Shown: positions 23,477 to 30,918, counted from the first letter of the stretch. The stretch is 30,918 bases of DNA from Bacteroidales bacterium (GCA_017545365.1 JAFWOP010000034.1:1-30918), one strand, 5' to 3'. Notes: generated by a model from the sequence alone, not told the origin. Numbers and translations: made by a program.

Positions 23477-26026
23477 TTAGCGGATGAGCAGCACTGTGCC
23501 GACGATGGGGTGGTTGTTGGCCCCCTCGGTTATTTCAGTGGCGTGGTATTTGATGAGGTATACGTAGGCGCCTTCGGGGCAGAGGATGCCGTTGTGGGTG
23601 CCGTTCCATTCTTCGGTGAGCCCGTCGAAGGTGCATACCTGCTCGCCCCAGCGGTGGAAGATGGTGACGGTCATCTTATCAACATGACGTGAGAACACCT
23701 TGAATCGGTTGTTCTCGGCAGCCGAGGGGATGAATATGTTGGGCACCCAGATGTCGGGGCTCCGAGGGATGGGGCGTACGGTCAAAAGCAGCCGCATGAT
23801 GCTGTCGCAGCCGTTGTGGTCGGTGGCTATAATGCTTGTGTCGGTGGAGGCGGTGTAGAGGTTTCCGTCAATCCACTGGTAGGACTCGGTGTCGGAGATG
23901 GTGACGAGGTAGGTGGTGTCGTATTGCGGATAGGCGAGGATGTTGAGGCGTTCGATGCTGTCGCACCCCTCGGCGGTCAGGTAGTTGAGCGAATAGTAGC
24001 CAGGCACTTGGAATTGACGTCCGTCATATTCTATGGTGCCGACACATGCGATGGTGTCTATCGTGGTGTCGTAGCTAGGCAGTAGGGTGAGGCGTATGGT
24101 GTAGTTGCTGTCACACCCGGCGGAAGTGGCATAATGCAGATGGTGGATGCCGGAGGTGTAGAGGACGGTGTCGCCCCACCTCAGCGCTTCTTGGCAGATG
24201 GTAGTGTCTATGTAGGTATGGTAGGAGGGGTTGAGGGTGAGGTGTAAGGGGAAAAGTGAGTCGCACCCGTAGTCGTTGCTTACGGTATCGTAATAGGTGC
24301 CCGAATGGGTATAGGTGCGTCCATGCCATGTGAGGGAGTCGGCACAGAGCGAGGTGTCGACTGTGGGGGCAATAACATTAGGGATGAACATGACCCGTAA
24401 CCTGTAGACGGTGTAGCAGCCGTCGGTGTTTTGGACGGTGTCGACAAATAGTCCGGGGTGCGTGATGGTTTGCCCGTGCCAGACGAAAGAGGTGGCGCAT
24501 AGCGTGGTGTCCATTTCTATAATTGTGGGGGTCAGCAGTGTCAGTCGTAACCTTACGAAAGAGCATTGGACGGGTATGACGGTGTCCACCGAGGTGTGGA
24601 AGGAGTGTTGGTGGAAACGGAAGATGTGGCCGCAGTAGGTGATGTCCACCGTGTCCAAGGTGTCGGGGTTAAAAGTGAGAGGAATGGAAGAGCTGTCTTC
24701 TCCGCCCAAGGAGAAGGCGTACGATTCCCAATTTTCGCCTGCCCCATAGCTGTGGGCTATGAATCCGCTGCCGGTGGTGGAGAGCAGGTGCTGGCCCGTA
24801 AAGGCGACAGGCATGCGGGTGTACGAGTAGCTGGTCCCGGTAATGGGGGTGAACGTCGATGAGATGGTGCTTCCGTTGTATCGCAGCAGCCCCGTCTCGC
24901 TGGTGGGGACTACGACGTTCAGGTAATATTCGGAGACGGATGGCGAACGGCTTTCGACTGGGAAGGTGGGGAATGATGCGTAGCGCGACGTCATGGTGAG
25001 CGGCGTGGGTGCAAACGACGACGCATCGCCGTGGTCGGCTCCTTGGGCGGTGCTGTGCCGGCTGTCCATGTATTGGAAGACCGACGCGGGCTGCGAAGTG
25101 AATATGCTCACGGCGTCGCTGAACGACCCCTCGTAGGCCTGTGCGGTATTGAGGGTGGCGGCGGGTGAGGAGGCCCCGTTGACAAACACCTCGCAGCTGT
25201 CGGCACCGGCGGTGACGCGGTAATAGTCCGTGTTGTGGGTGGCGGTGGCTGTGAGTATCCAGTCGTGCGCCCATGAGGAGGTGGGGAAGCACTGCTGGTA
25301 GAGGTGGTCGCCAGAGTTCCCATTGATTGGGATTCGGGCGGTGCTGGCACCGGAAAAAACTGCGATTGGCTTGCAGGAATGAGAGTTTATTGTAGTCCCG
25401 CTAAAATCCCCAACGTGTTCTGTGCTGAGAACTTGGTACACTTGTCCCGCATTCAGGGTGACGGTCACTAGGTCGCCAGTGTGGATTGATGTGTTGGTAT
25501 TGTCCGTCATTAGAATGTCAACGGTAGTGCTGTCTGTAGTGGCAAGGATGCTGAAAAATGAATAACTATCATTAATGGTGTAGTTTATTGGGTAGGTCTG
25601 AACAATATAGTCAACACCTAAGGCTTGAGTCGGAAATATTGTAGAGGCATCAGCTGAACTCGGAGTGCCAGAATGGTTGAAGAAATAGAACTGTATGGTG
25701 TCGGTGGCGGTGATGTGGAGGCCTGTATTCAACACGGTGCACGACCCCGCCTGCCACACCTGGCTGTTCTGGCTGTGGGGCAGGGTGTAGGAGGTCACCT
25801 GGTTGGCACTGACGTTCATGGTGTGTGACCAGCCGGTGTTGGGGTTGGAGATGGTGACGGTGCAGGCACGCTTTCCACCGGCGGCAAAAGTGTAGGTGTC
25901 CATATCGGTGTTGGACCAGTTGGGCCCCACCGCCAACCAAAAATCTGTCCCCATGGTCGTAATCCTCTGTGCCGTAAGGGACAGGCAGCAGAGCATCAGC
26001 GTGGTTAGGAGCGTGAATCGTTTCAT
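23477..26026 (-). CDS. IgGFc-binding-like surface protein with CHU_C (T9SS type B) C-terminus, GC-rich paralogue
   Basis: The 849-aa protein has a signal peptide (MKRFTLLTTLMLCCLSLTAQ), then the RITTMGTDFWLAVG start shared with the protein at 16217 and an IgGFc-binding-like region (about 20-440). Repeated modules of about 45-60 residues follow (about 500-745), each with a C...W...T.SG.Y core and a GCDS box. The CHU_C domain ends the protein (IWVPNIFIPSAAENNRF...FHRWGEQV...WNGTHNGILCPEGAYVYLIKYH). It is probably a T9SS-exported surface protein. Part of the N-terminal coding region (about 25340-25690) is distinctly AT-richer than the rest. It lies between the 7TM-HD gene (63 bp) and the YfhO gene (45 bp) on the same strand. 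Confidence 0.85.
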   Translation of the reverse strand: MKRFTLLTTLMLCCLSLTAQRITTMGTDFWLAVGPNWSNTDMDTYTFAAGGKRACTVTISNPNTGWSHTMNVSANQVTSYTLPHSQNSQVWQAGSCTVLNTGLHITATDTIQFYFFNHSGTPSSADASTIFPTQALGVDYIVQTYPINYTINDSYSFFSILATTDSTTVDILMTDNTNTSIHTGDLVTVTLNAGQVYQVLSTEHVGDFSGTTINSHSCKPIAVFSGASTARIPINGNSGDHLYQQCFPTSSWAHDWILTATATHNTDYYRVTAGADSCEVFVNGASSPAATLNTAQAYEGSFSDAVSIFTSQPASVFQYMDSRHSTAQGADHGDASSFAPTPLTMTSRYASFPTFPVESRSPSVSEYYLNVVVPTSETGLLRYNGSTISSTFTPITGTSYSYTRMPVAFTGQHLLSTTGSGFIAHSYGAGENWESYAFSLGGEDSSSIPLTFNPDTLDTVDITYCGHIFRFHQHSFHTSVDTVIPVQCSFVRLRLTLLTPTIIEMDTTLCATSFVWHGQTITHPGLFVDTVQNTDGCYTVYRLRVMFIPNVIAPTVDTSLCADSLTWHGRTYTHSGTYYDTVSNDYGCDSLFPLHLTLNPSYHTYIDTTICQEALRWGDTVLYTSGIHHLHYATSAGCDSNYTIRLTLLPSYDTTIDTIACVGTIEYDGRQFQVPGYYSLNYLTAEGCDSIERLNILAYPQYDTTYLVTISDTESYQWIDGNLYTASTDTSIIATDHNGCDSIMRLLLTVRPIPRSPDIWVPNIFIPSAAENNRFKVFSRHVDKMTVTIFHRWGEQVCTFDGLTEEWNGTHNGILCPEGAYVYLIKYHATEITEGANNHPIVGTVLLIR

Positions 26027-26089
26027 GGGTACAGGTGATTATCTATGTCGCTAGTTTGGTATTAGACTGATTTATCTGTATTCCTCCGC

Positions 26090-28099
26090 TCAACTCTTCG
26101 TTTGCTTGTTGCTGGCAACAGGGTATGAGATGCGCGAGTGATAGATGCTCATCATCTTCGACTTGAGGAACTTGCGTATCTTGGTGATATCGCCGAAGGT
26201 GAGGTCGCAGCTTTGAAGCTGGTTCTGCCGTATCTTGTCGTCGATAATGCGGTCGACCAGCTGGTCGATGGACTGTTTGTCGTGGCTTTTCAGGCTCTTG
26301 CATGCCGCCTCCACGCTGTCCACTATCATCACGACGGCGGTCTCGCGCGAGAAGGGCGTGGGGCCGTTGTACTGGAAGTCGGTGATGTTGATGGGGTCGT
26401 CGGGGTGCTCGGCGGTCTGCTTGGCATAGAAATAGCCGGTGACGGTGGTGCCGTGGTGGGTGCGGATGAAGTCCTGCACCACAGTGGGTAGGTGGTAGCG
26501 CTTGGCCAGCATGATGCCGTCGCGCACATGGTGTATGATGATAGAGGCGCTCTCGGTGTAGTCCAGCTCGTCGTGGGGGTTGAAGTCGCTGTTCTGGTTC
26601 TCGGTGAAATAGAGCGGTGCCTGTATCTTCCCGATGTCGTGGTAGAGGGCCCCTACTTTGGCCAGGAGGGCGTGGCCGCCAATGTCGTTGATGAGGTCCT
26701 CGCTGATGTTGGCCACCTGCATCGAATGTTGGAAGGTGCCAGGGGCGTTGCGCGAGAGTTCGCGCAGGGCCGGCGTGTTGGTCGAGGAAATCTCCATCAG
26801 CGTCAGGTTGGTGGTGAGGCCGAAGAGTCGCTCGAACAGGTATATCAGCGGGTAGGCCAGCAGCGACAGCAGGGCGTTCAGGAAGAATATCAGGTAGCGG
26901 GTGCCGGTGATGCCGTCCAACGTGCTCTCCTGGCTCAGCACGCCGAAGGTGTAGATGAGCGCGTAGGAGATGAAGATGACCCCCGCCACGAGGAAGAACT
27001 TGCTGCGGTCCTCGAAATTGCGCACCGCCACGATGGACATCATGCCCGCAATCAGCTGGTAGAAGATGAATTCGAAGGGGTTGGGCACCATGTTGGCCAG
27101 GATGATGATGGTGGTGACATGGACATACAGGGCCACGCGCATGTCGAAGAAGACGCGCATCACGATGGGCACCAGGCACAGCGGCACGATGAGCACCCAG
27201 TCGGCGTTGATGTGCAGCACCATGGCCGTCGTGGCCGACATGATGAGTATCAGCACCATGATGAACGTCACCTTGCGGTTGTCCTCCAAGATGGGGTGGC
27301 GCGTGTTCTTCATGAACATGAACAGGGCGATGAGGGCGATGAGGCACAGGACAAACTGGCCCATGTAGCGGCCCAGCGGATTGTAGTGGTCCTTGAAACG
27401 GCGGTCGTTATCTATCTCCAGCGAGTGGATTATCTGTGCCTTATCGGGTGTGACATGCTCGCCTTTGGCTATGATGAGTTCCCCTTGTCGCACCATGCCG
27501 TTGGTGGTGGCCAGCTGCGACAGGCGCGAGTCCAGCTCCAGCTGTGTGCGGCTGTCGTCGAAGGCGATGCTGGGCACCAGCACCTTGGTGCGCAGGATGC
27601 TGTCCTGCACATCGAGGGGGGTGACATACTGTGTGGCGTAGTGCTGCGACCCGATGTTGCCTTCCAATATGACGATGGAGTGGCGTTTGAAGTTGGAAAT
27701 GCCCTCCGGCATCTGGATATAGCCTATCTGGTAGATGCTGTCCAGCGTGTTGCGCATGCGGCGGAGTTGTGGGTCGCTGAGTGACGTGGCCTGGCTGTTG
27801 AGCCGCTCCATCGCGCGGTTGTAGGCGGTATTGTCGTAATGATAGTAGAGCAGCAGGTTGCTTTTGGCGTCGGCAACATCCTGCTCCACGTCGGTCTCGG
27901 AACGTTGCACCGCAAAGTCGTGCGGCGCCACCAGGTCGTTGTCGCGCCAGATGCCGTCAACGGCATAGTCGTAGTGGACACCCTTGCCTTCCGACGGGAA
28001 CATGAGCGGGATGAGGGCTGCCGTCACCAGCACCAGCAGTACGATGGTGATGGCCTGCAGGTGCTTGACCAGAGAGGATATGATGTTTTTTAATTGCAT
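26090..28099 (-). CDS. 7TM-HD family phosphohydrolase (PgpH-like)
   Basis: The start was set at ATG 28099 (MQLKNIISSLVKHL), giving 669 aa; the longer upstream frame begins before the promoter. After a first helix (about 14-34) comes an extracytoplasmic 7TM-HDED-like region (about 35-235), then seven membrane helices (about 245-430), then a cytoplasmic HD domain. Key residues are H458 (HSMQVAN), the H487-D488 pair (YHDIGK), HH in IIIHH, and HH in RTHHGTT. Members in Listeria and other bacteria hydrolyse cyclic di-AMP to pApA; that is the likely activity. It appears to be the first gene of a four-gene minus-strand operon running down to 19911. Confidence 0.9.
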   Translation of the reverse strand: MQLKNIISSLVKHLQAITIVLLVLVTAALIPLMFPSEGKGVHYDYAVDGIWRDNDLVAPHDFAVQRSETDVEQDVADAKSNLLLYYHYDNTAYNRAMERLNSQATSLSDPQLRRMRNTLDSIYQIGYIQMPEGISNFKRHSIVILEGNIGSQHYATQYVTPLDVQDSILRTKVLVPSIAFDDSRTQLELDSRLSQLATTNGMVRQGELIIAKGEHVTPDKAQIIHSLEIDNDRRFKDHYNPLGRYMGQFVLCLIALIALFMFMKNTRHPILEDNRKVTFIMVLILIMSATTAMVLHINADWVLIVPLCLVPIVMRVFFDMRVALYVHVTTIIILANMVPNPFEFIFYQLIAGMMSIVAVRNFEDRSKFFLVAGVIFISYALIYTFGVLSQESTLDGITGTRYLIFFLNALLSLLAYPLIYLFERLFGLTTNLTLMEISSTNTPALRELSRNAPGTFQHSMQVANISEDLINDIGGHALLAKVGALYHDIGKIQAPLYFTENQNSDFNPHDELDYTESASIIIHHVRDGIMLAKRYHLPTVVQDFIRTHHGTTVTGYFYAKQTAEHPDDPINITDFQYNGPTPFSRETAVVMIVDSVEAACKSLKSHDKQSIDQLVDRIIDDKIRQNQLQSCDLTFGDITKIRKFLKSKMMSIYHSRISYPVASNKQTKS

Positions 28100-28189
28100 A
28101 GCGACTAGGGTGTGTTGTTTGTTGTCAATTGATTGTATAACTGTTCTTTGGGTGAATTCTAAAGACTTTTTATTAGTGATTGTAAATTG

Positions 28190-28197
28190 CAAAAATA
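28190..28197 (-). promoter_or_regulatory. -7 promoter box (TATTTTTG) for the 7TM-HD operon
   Basis: On the minus strand TATTTTTG fits TAnnTTTG. The expected transcript would have a leader of about 85 nt before ATG 28099. The -33 box is unclear. This argues against starts upstream of 28190. Confidence 0.6.
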
Positions 28198-28234
28198 CAA
28201 AAAAAAACTGAGCTAATGGCTTTTTTCTTCCCAA

Positions 28235-28567
28235 GATGATGCATATTGCACCTTTTTCATGCTCGGGCCAAGCCCTCCGGCCTGCCTCTTTGCAGGCTTT
28301 TTCCTACGCACTTCCACCCCCGCCTGACGGCTGTTTCCCCATCCTGCTGCCGCCGTTTCAATCCACTTTATCACACCGTGGGCGGCCTTCTGTCGGCCAG
28401 TAGGCTGCGCCTTAGCTTTACTTGTGCTTCTAATAAGTTGATTATTAGTGCTTTTTAGGGTTCTATATCCTAGTAAGAACCTCTAATCGCCCACTTTCTT
28501 TCTTGGAAGAGGCGAAGGCGCGGCGGTGGTGGGGCGAGGGTGGAAAGGAGGTGGAATGACGGTGGAT
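28235..28567. other. Gene-free intergenic region with several hairpins
   Basis: No gene is supported. Visible are a terminator-like hairpin on the plus strand (GCCTGC 28280-28285, GCAGGC 28292-28297, then TTTTT), although no plus-strand gene ends here. There is also an AT hairpin CTAATAA/TTATTAG (28430-28436, 28442-28448) followed by TGCTTTTT, and an inverted pair GGTTCT/AGAACC (28459-28464, 28476-28481). Together they could be a degenerate repeat element or a small plus-strand RNA, but I see no -7 box for one. Confidence 0.4.
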
Positions 28568-29230
28568 TTAGAGGTATTCCTCTTCTTCGTCAGAAAGCTG
28601 TCCTTGAAGGGCATAGAAGGTGTTGTCGAGGAAGGTGCGGAGCTGCTTGTGGTAGCTGTTGATGGCTTTGTTTTCGCCCGAGGAGGCGGCAGGGGCTTCC
28701 AGCGGGAAGAGGGTGGGTTCGGCCGGGGTGAGGCGCAGGGTGCTGGTGACGCTGTCGCCAGGGCCGAAGAGGAAGGTGTCGATGAGCTGCACCGAGTTGG
28801 CGAGGATGTTGCAGTGGTGCCATTGGTCGTGCATCAGCAGGTCGCAGGGGTCGGGTTCGACGGCGGAACCCAGGGCGATGCCGTACTGGCGGCTGTGTAT
28901 GTCGTCGTAGATGCGCTGCTGCATCGCTTTCGCATCGCGTCCGCGGATGAGGAGCATCTTGTCGTAGTTCTCGAAGGCGGGGTCGGCGTCGGGATGGGTG
29001 GGCTTGGCGAGGACGACGTAGGTGAGCCACGTGTGTTCGTCGTAGTAGATGAAGCAGGGGTGGGGGAGGTCGTTGATGACGATGTCGTCGAGCCTCGTGA
29101 GTTTCAGGCCGTAGGCGTTGTTGAACGCCATGGCCAGCTCGAAGCTGAGGTATTGTGTGCGCATCATGGTCACCGCTGTGTTGCGCAGGGTGAATATGGG
29201 GTCGGGGAGGAGGGCTTTCTTGATGGGCAT
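28568..29230 (-). CDS. IPExxxVDY-like protein, function unknown
   Basis: The 220-aa protein has no signal peptide or membrane helix and is probably cytoplasmic. LSFELAMAFNNAYGLKLTRL, PCFIYYDEHTWLTYVVLAKP, FENYDKMLLIRGRDAKAMQQRIYDDI and the C-terminal acidic run DEEEEYL are visible. The layout (a helix, a mixed strand region and a DKMLLIRGRDA block) recalls the IPExxxVDY family of Bacteroidota, but I do not see the exact name motif, so the assignment is tentative. It lies 39 bp downstream of the radical SAM gene on the same strand and is likely co-transcribed. Confidence 0.55.
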   Translation of the reverse strand: MPIKKALLPDPIFTLRNTAVTMMRTQYLSFELAMAFNNAYGLKLTRLDDIVINDLPHPCFIYYDEHTWLTYVVLAKPTHPDADPAFENYDKMLLIRGRDAKAMQQRIYDDIHSRQYGIALGSAVEPDPCDLLMHDQWHHCNILANSVQLIDTFLFGPGDSVTSTLRLTPAEPTLFPLEAPAASSGENKAINSYHKQLRTFLDNTFYALQGQLSDEEEEYL

Positions 29231-29269
29231 GGTTTTGGCTGATGGCTGTTATTGATGATGATGAGGTGT

Positions 29270-30157
29270 TTAGTTCTCAAACGCCTGTTGGCGGGAGAAG
29301 TCGGGTCGGTAGCAGGCTTGGGAGTCGGGCTGCTGCACCCATCCGTTGTGGAGGCCGAGGCTGTAGAAGTGGTCGGTCACCCGCCGGTATTCCTCTTCGG
29401 TGAGGGTGCGGCCCAGCTGGTCGGGCAGGCCGGGCAGGGGAGGGTAGTATTGCGACATGAGCGAGAGGTGCAGGTTGGTGGAGATGTCGGTGATGGTGTC
29501 GAGTACGCCGAGGCTGTTCTCGATTTGGCCGGGGAGCACCAGGTGGCGGACGATGATGCCGCTGTAGGCGAGCCCATTGTCGTCGGTGAGCAGGGACGAC
29601 CCTTTCTGGTAGTACATCTCGCGCAGGGCGGCGAGGGCGACGGCGGGATAGTCGGCGGCGTGGCTGTAGCGGAGCGCCAGCGCGGGGTCGCTGTATTTGT
29701 AGTCGGGCAGGTAGATGTCGATGTAGGGGGCGAGGGCGCGGAGGGTCGCGACGCTGTCGTAGCCGCCTGTGTTGTAGACGGTGGTGGGGTAGAGGCCGCG
29801 TGCGTGGAGGCCTTCGACGATGGCGGGGAGGCTGTCGGCGTAGTGGGAGGGGGTGACGAAGCCGACGATGTTCTCGGTCTGGGGCAGGAGGGAGGCGATT
29901 TGCTGCACGATGGCCTCCACGCCCACGAAGCGCGCGGGCTGCGCGTGGGTGCTTATCTCGTGGTTCTGGCAGTAGACGCACTGTAGGTTGCAGTGGGAGA
30001 AAAAGACATTGCAGATGCCTTTGTCGCCGCAGAGGGGCGGTTCCTCGCCGCGGTGGATGCAAATGGTGGCCGCCTCCGGCACACGACCCGCATGGCAAAA
30101 GCCAAGAGGTTCAACACGGTCGGTGGTGCAGTTGCGGGGACAGATGGTGCATTTCAT
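29270..30157 (-). CDS. PflX-like radical SAM protein
   Basis: The 295-aa protein has the radical SAM cluster C56-N-L-Q-C60-V-Y-C63 (CxxxCxxC). The N-terminus carries C3xxC6xxxC10 and C21, as in the PflX group. Conserved PflX-type blocks follow: HRGEEPPL, VTPSHYA, YNTGGY (128-133), DIYLPDYKYSD (147-157), VRHLVLPG (203-210) and SLMSQYYPP (232-240). The PflX family resembles pyruvate formate-lyase activase; the true target is unsettled. A -7 box only 5 bp upstream of the ATG suggests a leaderless or nearly leaderless transcript. Confidence 0.85.
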   Translation of the reverse strand: MKCTICPRNCTTDRVEPLGFCHAGRVPEAATICIHRGEEPPLCGDKGICNVFFSHCNLQCVYCQNHEISTHAQPARFVGVEAIVQQIASLLPQTENIVGFVTPSHYADSLPAIVEGLHARGLYPTTVYNTGGYDSVATLRALAPYIDIYLPDYKYSDPALALRYSHAADYPAVALAALREMYYQKGSSLLTDDNGLAYSGIIVRHLVLPGQIENSLGVLDTITDISTNLHLSLMSQYYPPLPGLPDQLGRTLTEEEYRRVTDHFYSLGLHNGWVQQPDSQACYRPDFSRQQAFEN

Positions 30158-30161
30158 GGTG

Positions 30162-30169
30162 CAAAGATA
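30162..30169 (-). promoter_or_regulatory. -7 promoter box (TATCTTTG) for the radical SAM gene
   Basis: On the minus strand TATCTTTG is followed by CACC and then the ATG at 30157. The transcription start would fall at or within a few bases of the start codon. No clear -33 box is seen. Confidence 0.65.
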
Positions 30170-30211
30170 CGTTTTTTTTGCGAGAAATAGTTATGGTTTA
30201 AAAAAAATGTG

Positions 30212-30219
30212 TACTTTTG
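30212..30219 (+). promoter_or_regulatory. -7 promoter box (TACTTTTG) driving the structured RNA
   Basis: TACTTTTG fits TAnnTTTG. The expected start is near 30225, upstream of the folded RNA, and divergent from the radical SAM promoter. The -33 box is unclear. Confidence 0.6.
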
Positions 30220-30224
30220 CATTG

Positions 30225-30500
30225 TCAATCATCCGAGCCCTTGATGGGTAAGCGGGTGGGCGACAGGACATAACAAAAAAAGACGTTGAGCGAGACGTTT
30301 TATCTGCGGCACACGAATCTAGCAAATTCTAATCTTCCGCACGGTAAAGCAGATGCCAACGTCCACTGGTGCGATATACATTGTTCTTATGTATACTCGT
30401 CTGCGTGGGCTTCGGCATTGCTTATCCTCGGAAGATGGGCATGCTAGAGCCCCGTGTGCGGGATAAGCGATGAGCTAGATACCCGCGCTTCTTTTTTTAT
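30225..30500 (+). ncRNA. Candidate structured leader RNA or small RNA, unnamed
   Basis: Several paired regions are visible. A two-part stem pairs GACGTT 30294-30299 with 30358-30363 and ATCTGC 30302-30307 with 30349-30354. A hairpin with TATACAT/ATGTATA arms spans 30372-30399. A 12-bp stem with one G-U pair joins CATTGCTTATCC 30416-30427 to 30461-30472, capped by GGGC/GCCC (30437-30440, 30449-30452). An outer stem GCGTGGG/CCCGCGC (30403-30409, 30482-30488) is followed by TTCTTTTTTT, giving a terminator-like end. It is not tmRNA, SRP RNA or RNase P by any motif I can see. It may act as an independent RNA or as an attenuator of the peptide/lipoprotein genes downstream. Confidence 0.55.
30403..30500 (+). 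terminator. Terminator-like stem and T-tract at the end of the structured RNA
   Basis: The outer stem 30403-30409/30482-30488 encloses the 12-bp stem and ends in seven consecutive T. A competing pairing is possible between GATACC (30478-30483) and GGTATC (30532-30537). If it forms, it would open the outer stem and allow read-through. Confidence 0.5.
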
Positions 30501-30564
30501 GTTCCCTTGGTTAGCTAACTTTTTTGGTGTAGGTATCCGCCAGCAACGAAAACTCTAACAACAC

Positions 30565-30738
30565 ATGATGAAAGAGCATTTCAAGAAGGAGTACGACGCT
30601 CCTATGGTAGAACTGATTGAGGCCCGTGTCGAAAAGGGCTTCCAATCGAGTGGCAGCATCGCCCCAGAGCCGCAGACCGCAGGCTCGACCGAGGGCCTGA
30701 CCGAAGGCGGCAGCTACACGGGTAACGATTTCGACTAA
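30565..30738 (+). CDS. 57-aa peptide of the VEKGF type, function unknown
   Basis: The short frame starts at ATG 30565 (a second ATG follows at once) and ends at TAA 30736-30738. It encodes MMKEHFKKEYDAPMVELI, then EARVEKGFQSSG, a Pro/Glu/Thr-rich middle and an end rich in Gly, Ser, Thr and Asp (GGSYTGNDFD). Short peptides with an Y-x-A-P-x-V...VEKGF pattern recur in Bacteroidales in front of lipoprotein genes; I know no function. It has no signal peptide. It follows the structured RNA and precedes the lipoprotein by 13 bp, so the three are likely one unit. Confidence 0.75.
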   Translation: MMKEHFKKEYDAPMVELIEARVEKGFQSSGSIAPEPQTAGSTEGLTEGGSYTGNDFD

Positions 30739-30751
30739 ACAAAGAAAGGAG

Positions 30752-30918
30752 ATGAAAATGAAGAAAAGTCTAGTATCTCTAGTAACGCTAGTCTCTCTAG
30801 TAGGGCTAGTAAGTTTGACCTCCTGCAAGAAGGAGGAGTCTCTGGGCAACGGCACGCAGTTCCGTGCCACGATGGAGGGCTGCACCGCGCAGGACGGCAA
30901 GACTGCCCTTGACATTAG
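30752..30918 (+). CDS. Surface lipoprotein, N-terminal part (cut by window end)
   Basis: The frame starts at ATG 30752 (or 30758) after AAAGGAG and runs off the window. The signal peptide is built from a repeated three-residue unit (SLV-SLV-TLV-SLV-GLV-SLT) and ends in the lipobox LTSC with Cys25. The mature start C-K-K-E-E is the sort of acidic export signal seen on surface lipoproteins of Bacteroidota. The following NGTQFRATMEGC...DGKTALD resembles the start of fimbrillin-like or related beta-sandwich proteins, but too little is visible to decide. Confidence 0.75.
   Translation, partial: MKMKKSLVSLVTLVSLVGLVSLTSCKKEESLGNGTQFRATMEGCTAQDGKTALDI

Noticed and set aside
21929..23692. 587-aa plus-strand open frame opposite the YfhO gene
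   Set aside because: It is very rich in Glu/Val/Gly/Asp with no family match and mirrors the codon pattern of the YfhO gene, which has clear membrane helices. It is a shadow frame.
26043..27784. Long open frames (434 aa minus, 430 aa plus) over the 7TM-HD gene
   Set aside because: Low-complexity His/Arg/Pro or Val/Glu/Asp translations; the 7TM-HD frame has the HD motifs and membrane helices.
28280..28302. Intrinsic terminator GCCTGC/GCAGGC plus T-run on the plus strand
   Set aside because: No plus-strand gene ends nearby and no promoter for one was seen, so it is mentioned only as part of the intergenic region.
30225..30500. 6S RNA, tmRNA or SRP RNA
   Set aside because: No tag frame or CCA end, no SRP tetraloop-type motif, and the 5' part pairs with itself rather than with the 3' end as in 6S RNA.

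Overview
The window looks like chromosomal DNA of a Bacteroidales bacterium (Bacteroidota). Four kinds of evidence agree. Promoter -7 boxes have the Bacteroidota form TAnnTTTG (TATCTTTG, TATTTTTG, TACTTTTG). Type IX secretion (T9SS) cargo tails of both the A type and the B/CHU_C type are present. Several protein families are typical of the phylum: BspA-type leucine-rich repeats, C10 peptidases with a propeptide, sugar-transfer-associated ATP-grasp, and IgGFc-binding/gliding C-terminal proteins. Surface lipoproteins have a Cys-Lys-Lys-acidic start. Genus cannot be assigned from sequence alone.

Layout. 1-141 is the right end of an ISAs1-family insertion sequence, abutting a BspA-like LRR gene that it decapitates (142-1043). 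1107-1690 has no convincing gene. 1719-6303 is a plus-strand cluster for cell-wall work: an EnvC-like coiled-coil LytM protein, a GH3 (NagZ-like) plus serine-hydrolase fusion, and an ATP-grasp protein. It ends in an unusual array of 10-bp CTAGG repeats that contains a 16-bp perfect hairpin. 6394-12436 is minus strand: a DjlA-like TerB/J-domain protein, a 997-aa secreted protein that joins a C10 cysteine protease to an M6-type metalloprotease, and an AsmA/DUF748 protein. A divergent promoter region leads into plus-strand genes at 12567-14701: a small polytopic membrane protein, a FISUMP-like secreted protein and an IspD/TarI cytidylyltransferase.

About 14.6-19.9 kb is a clearly AT-rich islet in a GC-rich background. 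It holds a fused cytidylyltransferase/SDR of the Acs1/Bcs1 type (CDP-ribitol synthesis), a T9SS surface protein and a CDP-glycerol phosphotransferase-like enzyme. Together these suggest a teichoic-acid-like polyol-phosphate decoration of the cell surface. 19911-28099 is a minus-strand run, probably one operon: a 7TM-HD phosphohydrolase, a second IgGFc/CHU_C protein, a YfhO-type membrane protein and a GT2 glycosyltransferase. 28568-30157 holds an IPExxxVDY-like protein and a PflX-like radical SAM enzyme. From 30212 a plus-strand promoter drives a strongly structured RNA of about 275 nt ending in a T-tract. A 57-aa peptide and the start of a lipoprotein follow.

Non-coding features stand out. 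These are the CTAGG decamer array, three copies of a dispersed palindromic intergenic repeat with core CGCGGTCAAATTACTCA, a related CTCAATT-type repeat that has entered coding sequence, and the structured RNA at the right end. No tRNA, rRNA or CRISPR array was seen.
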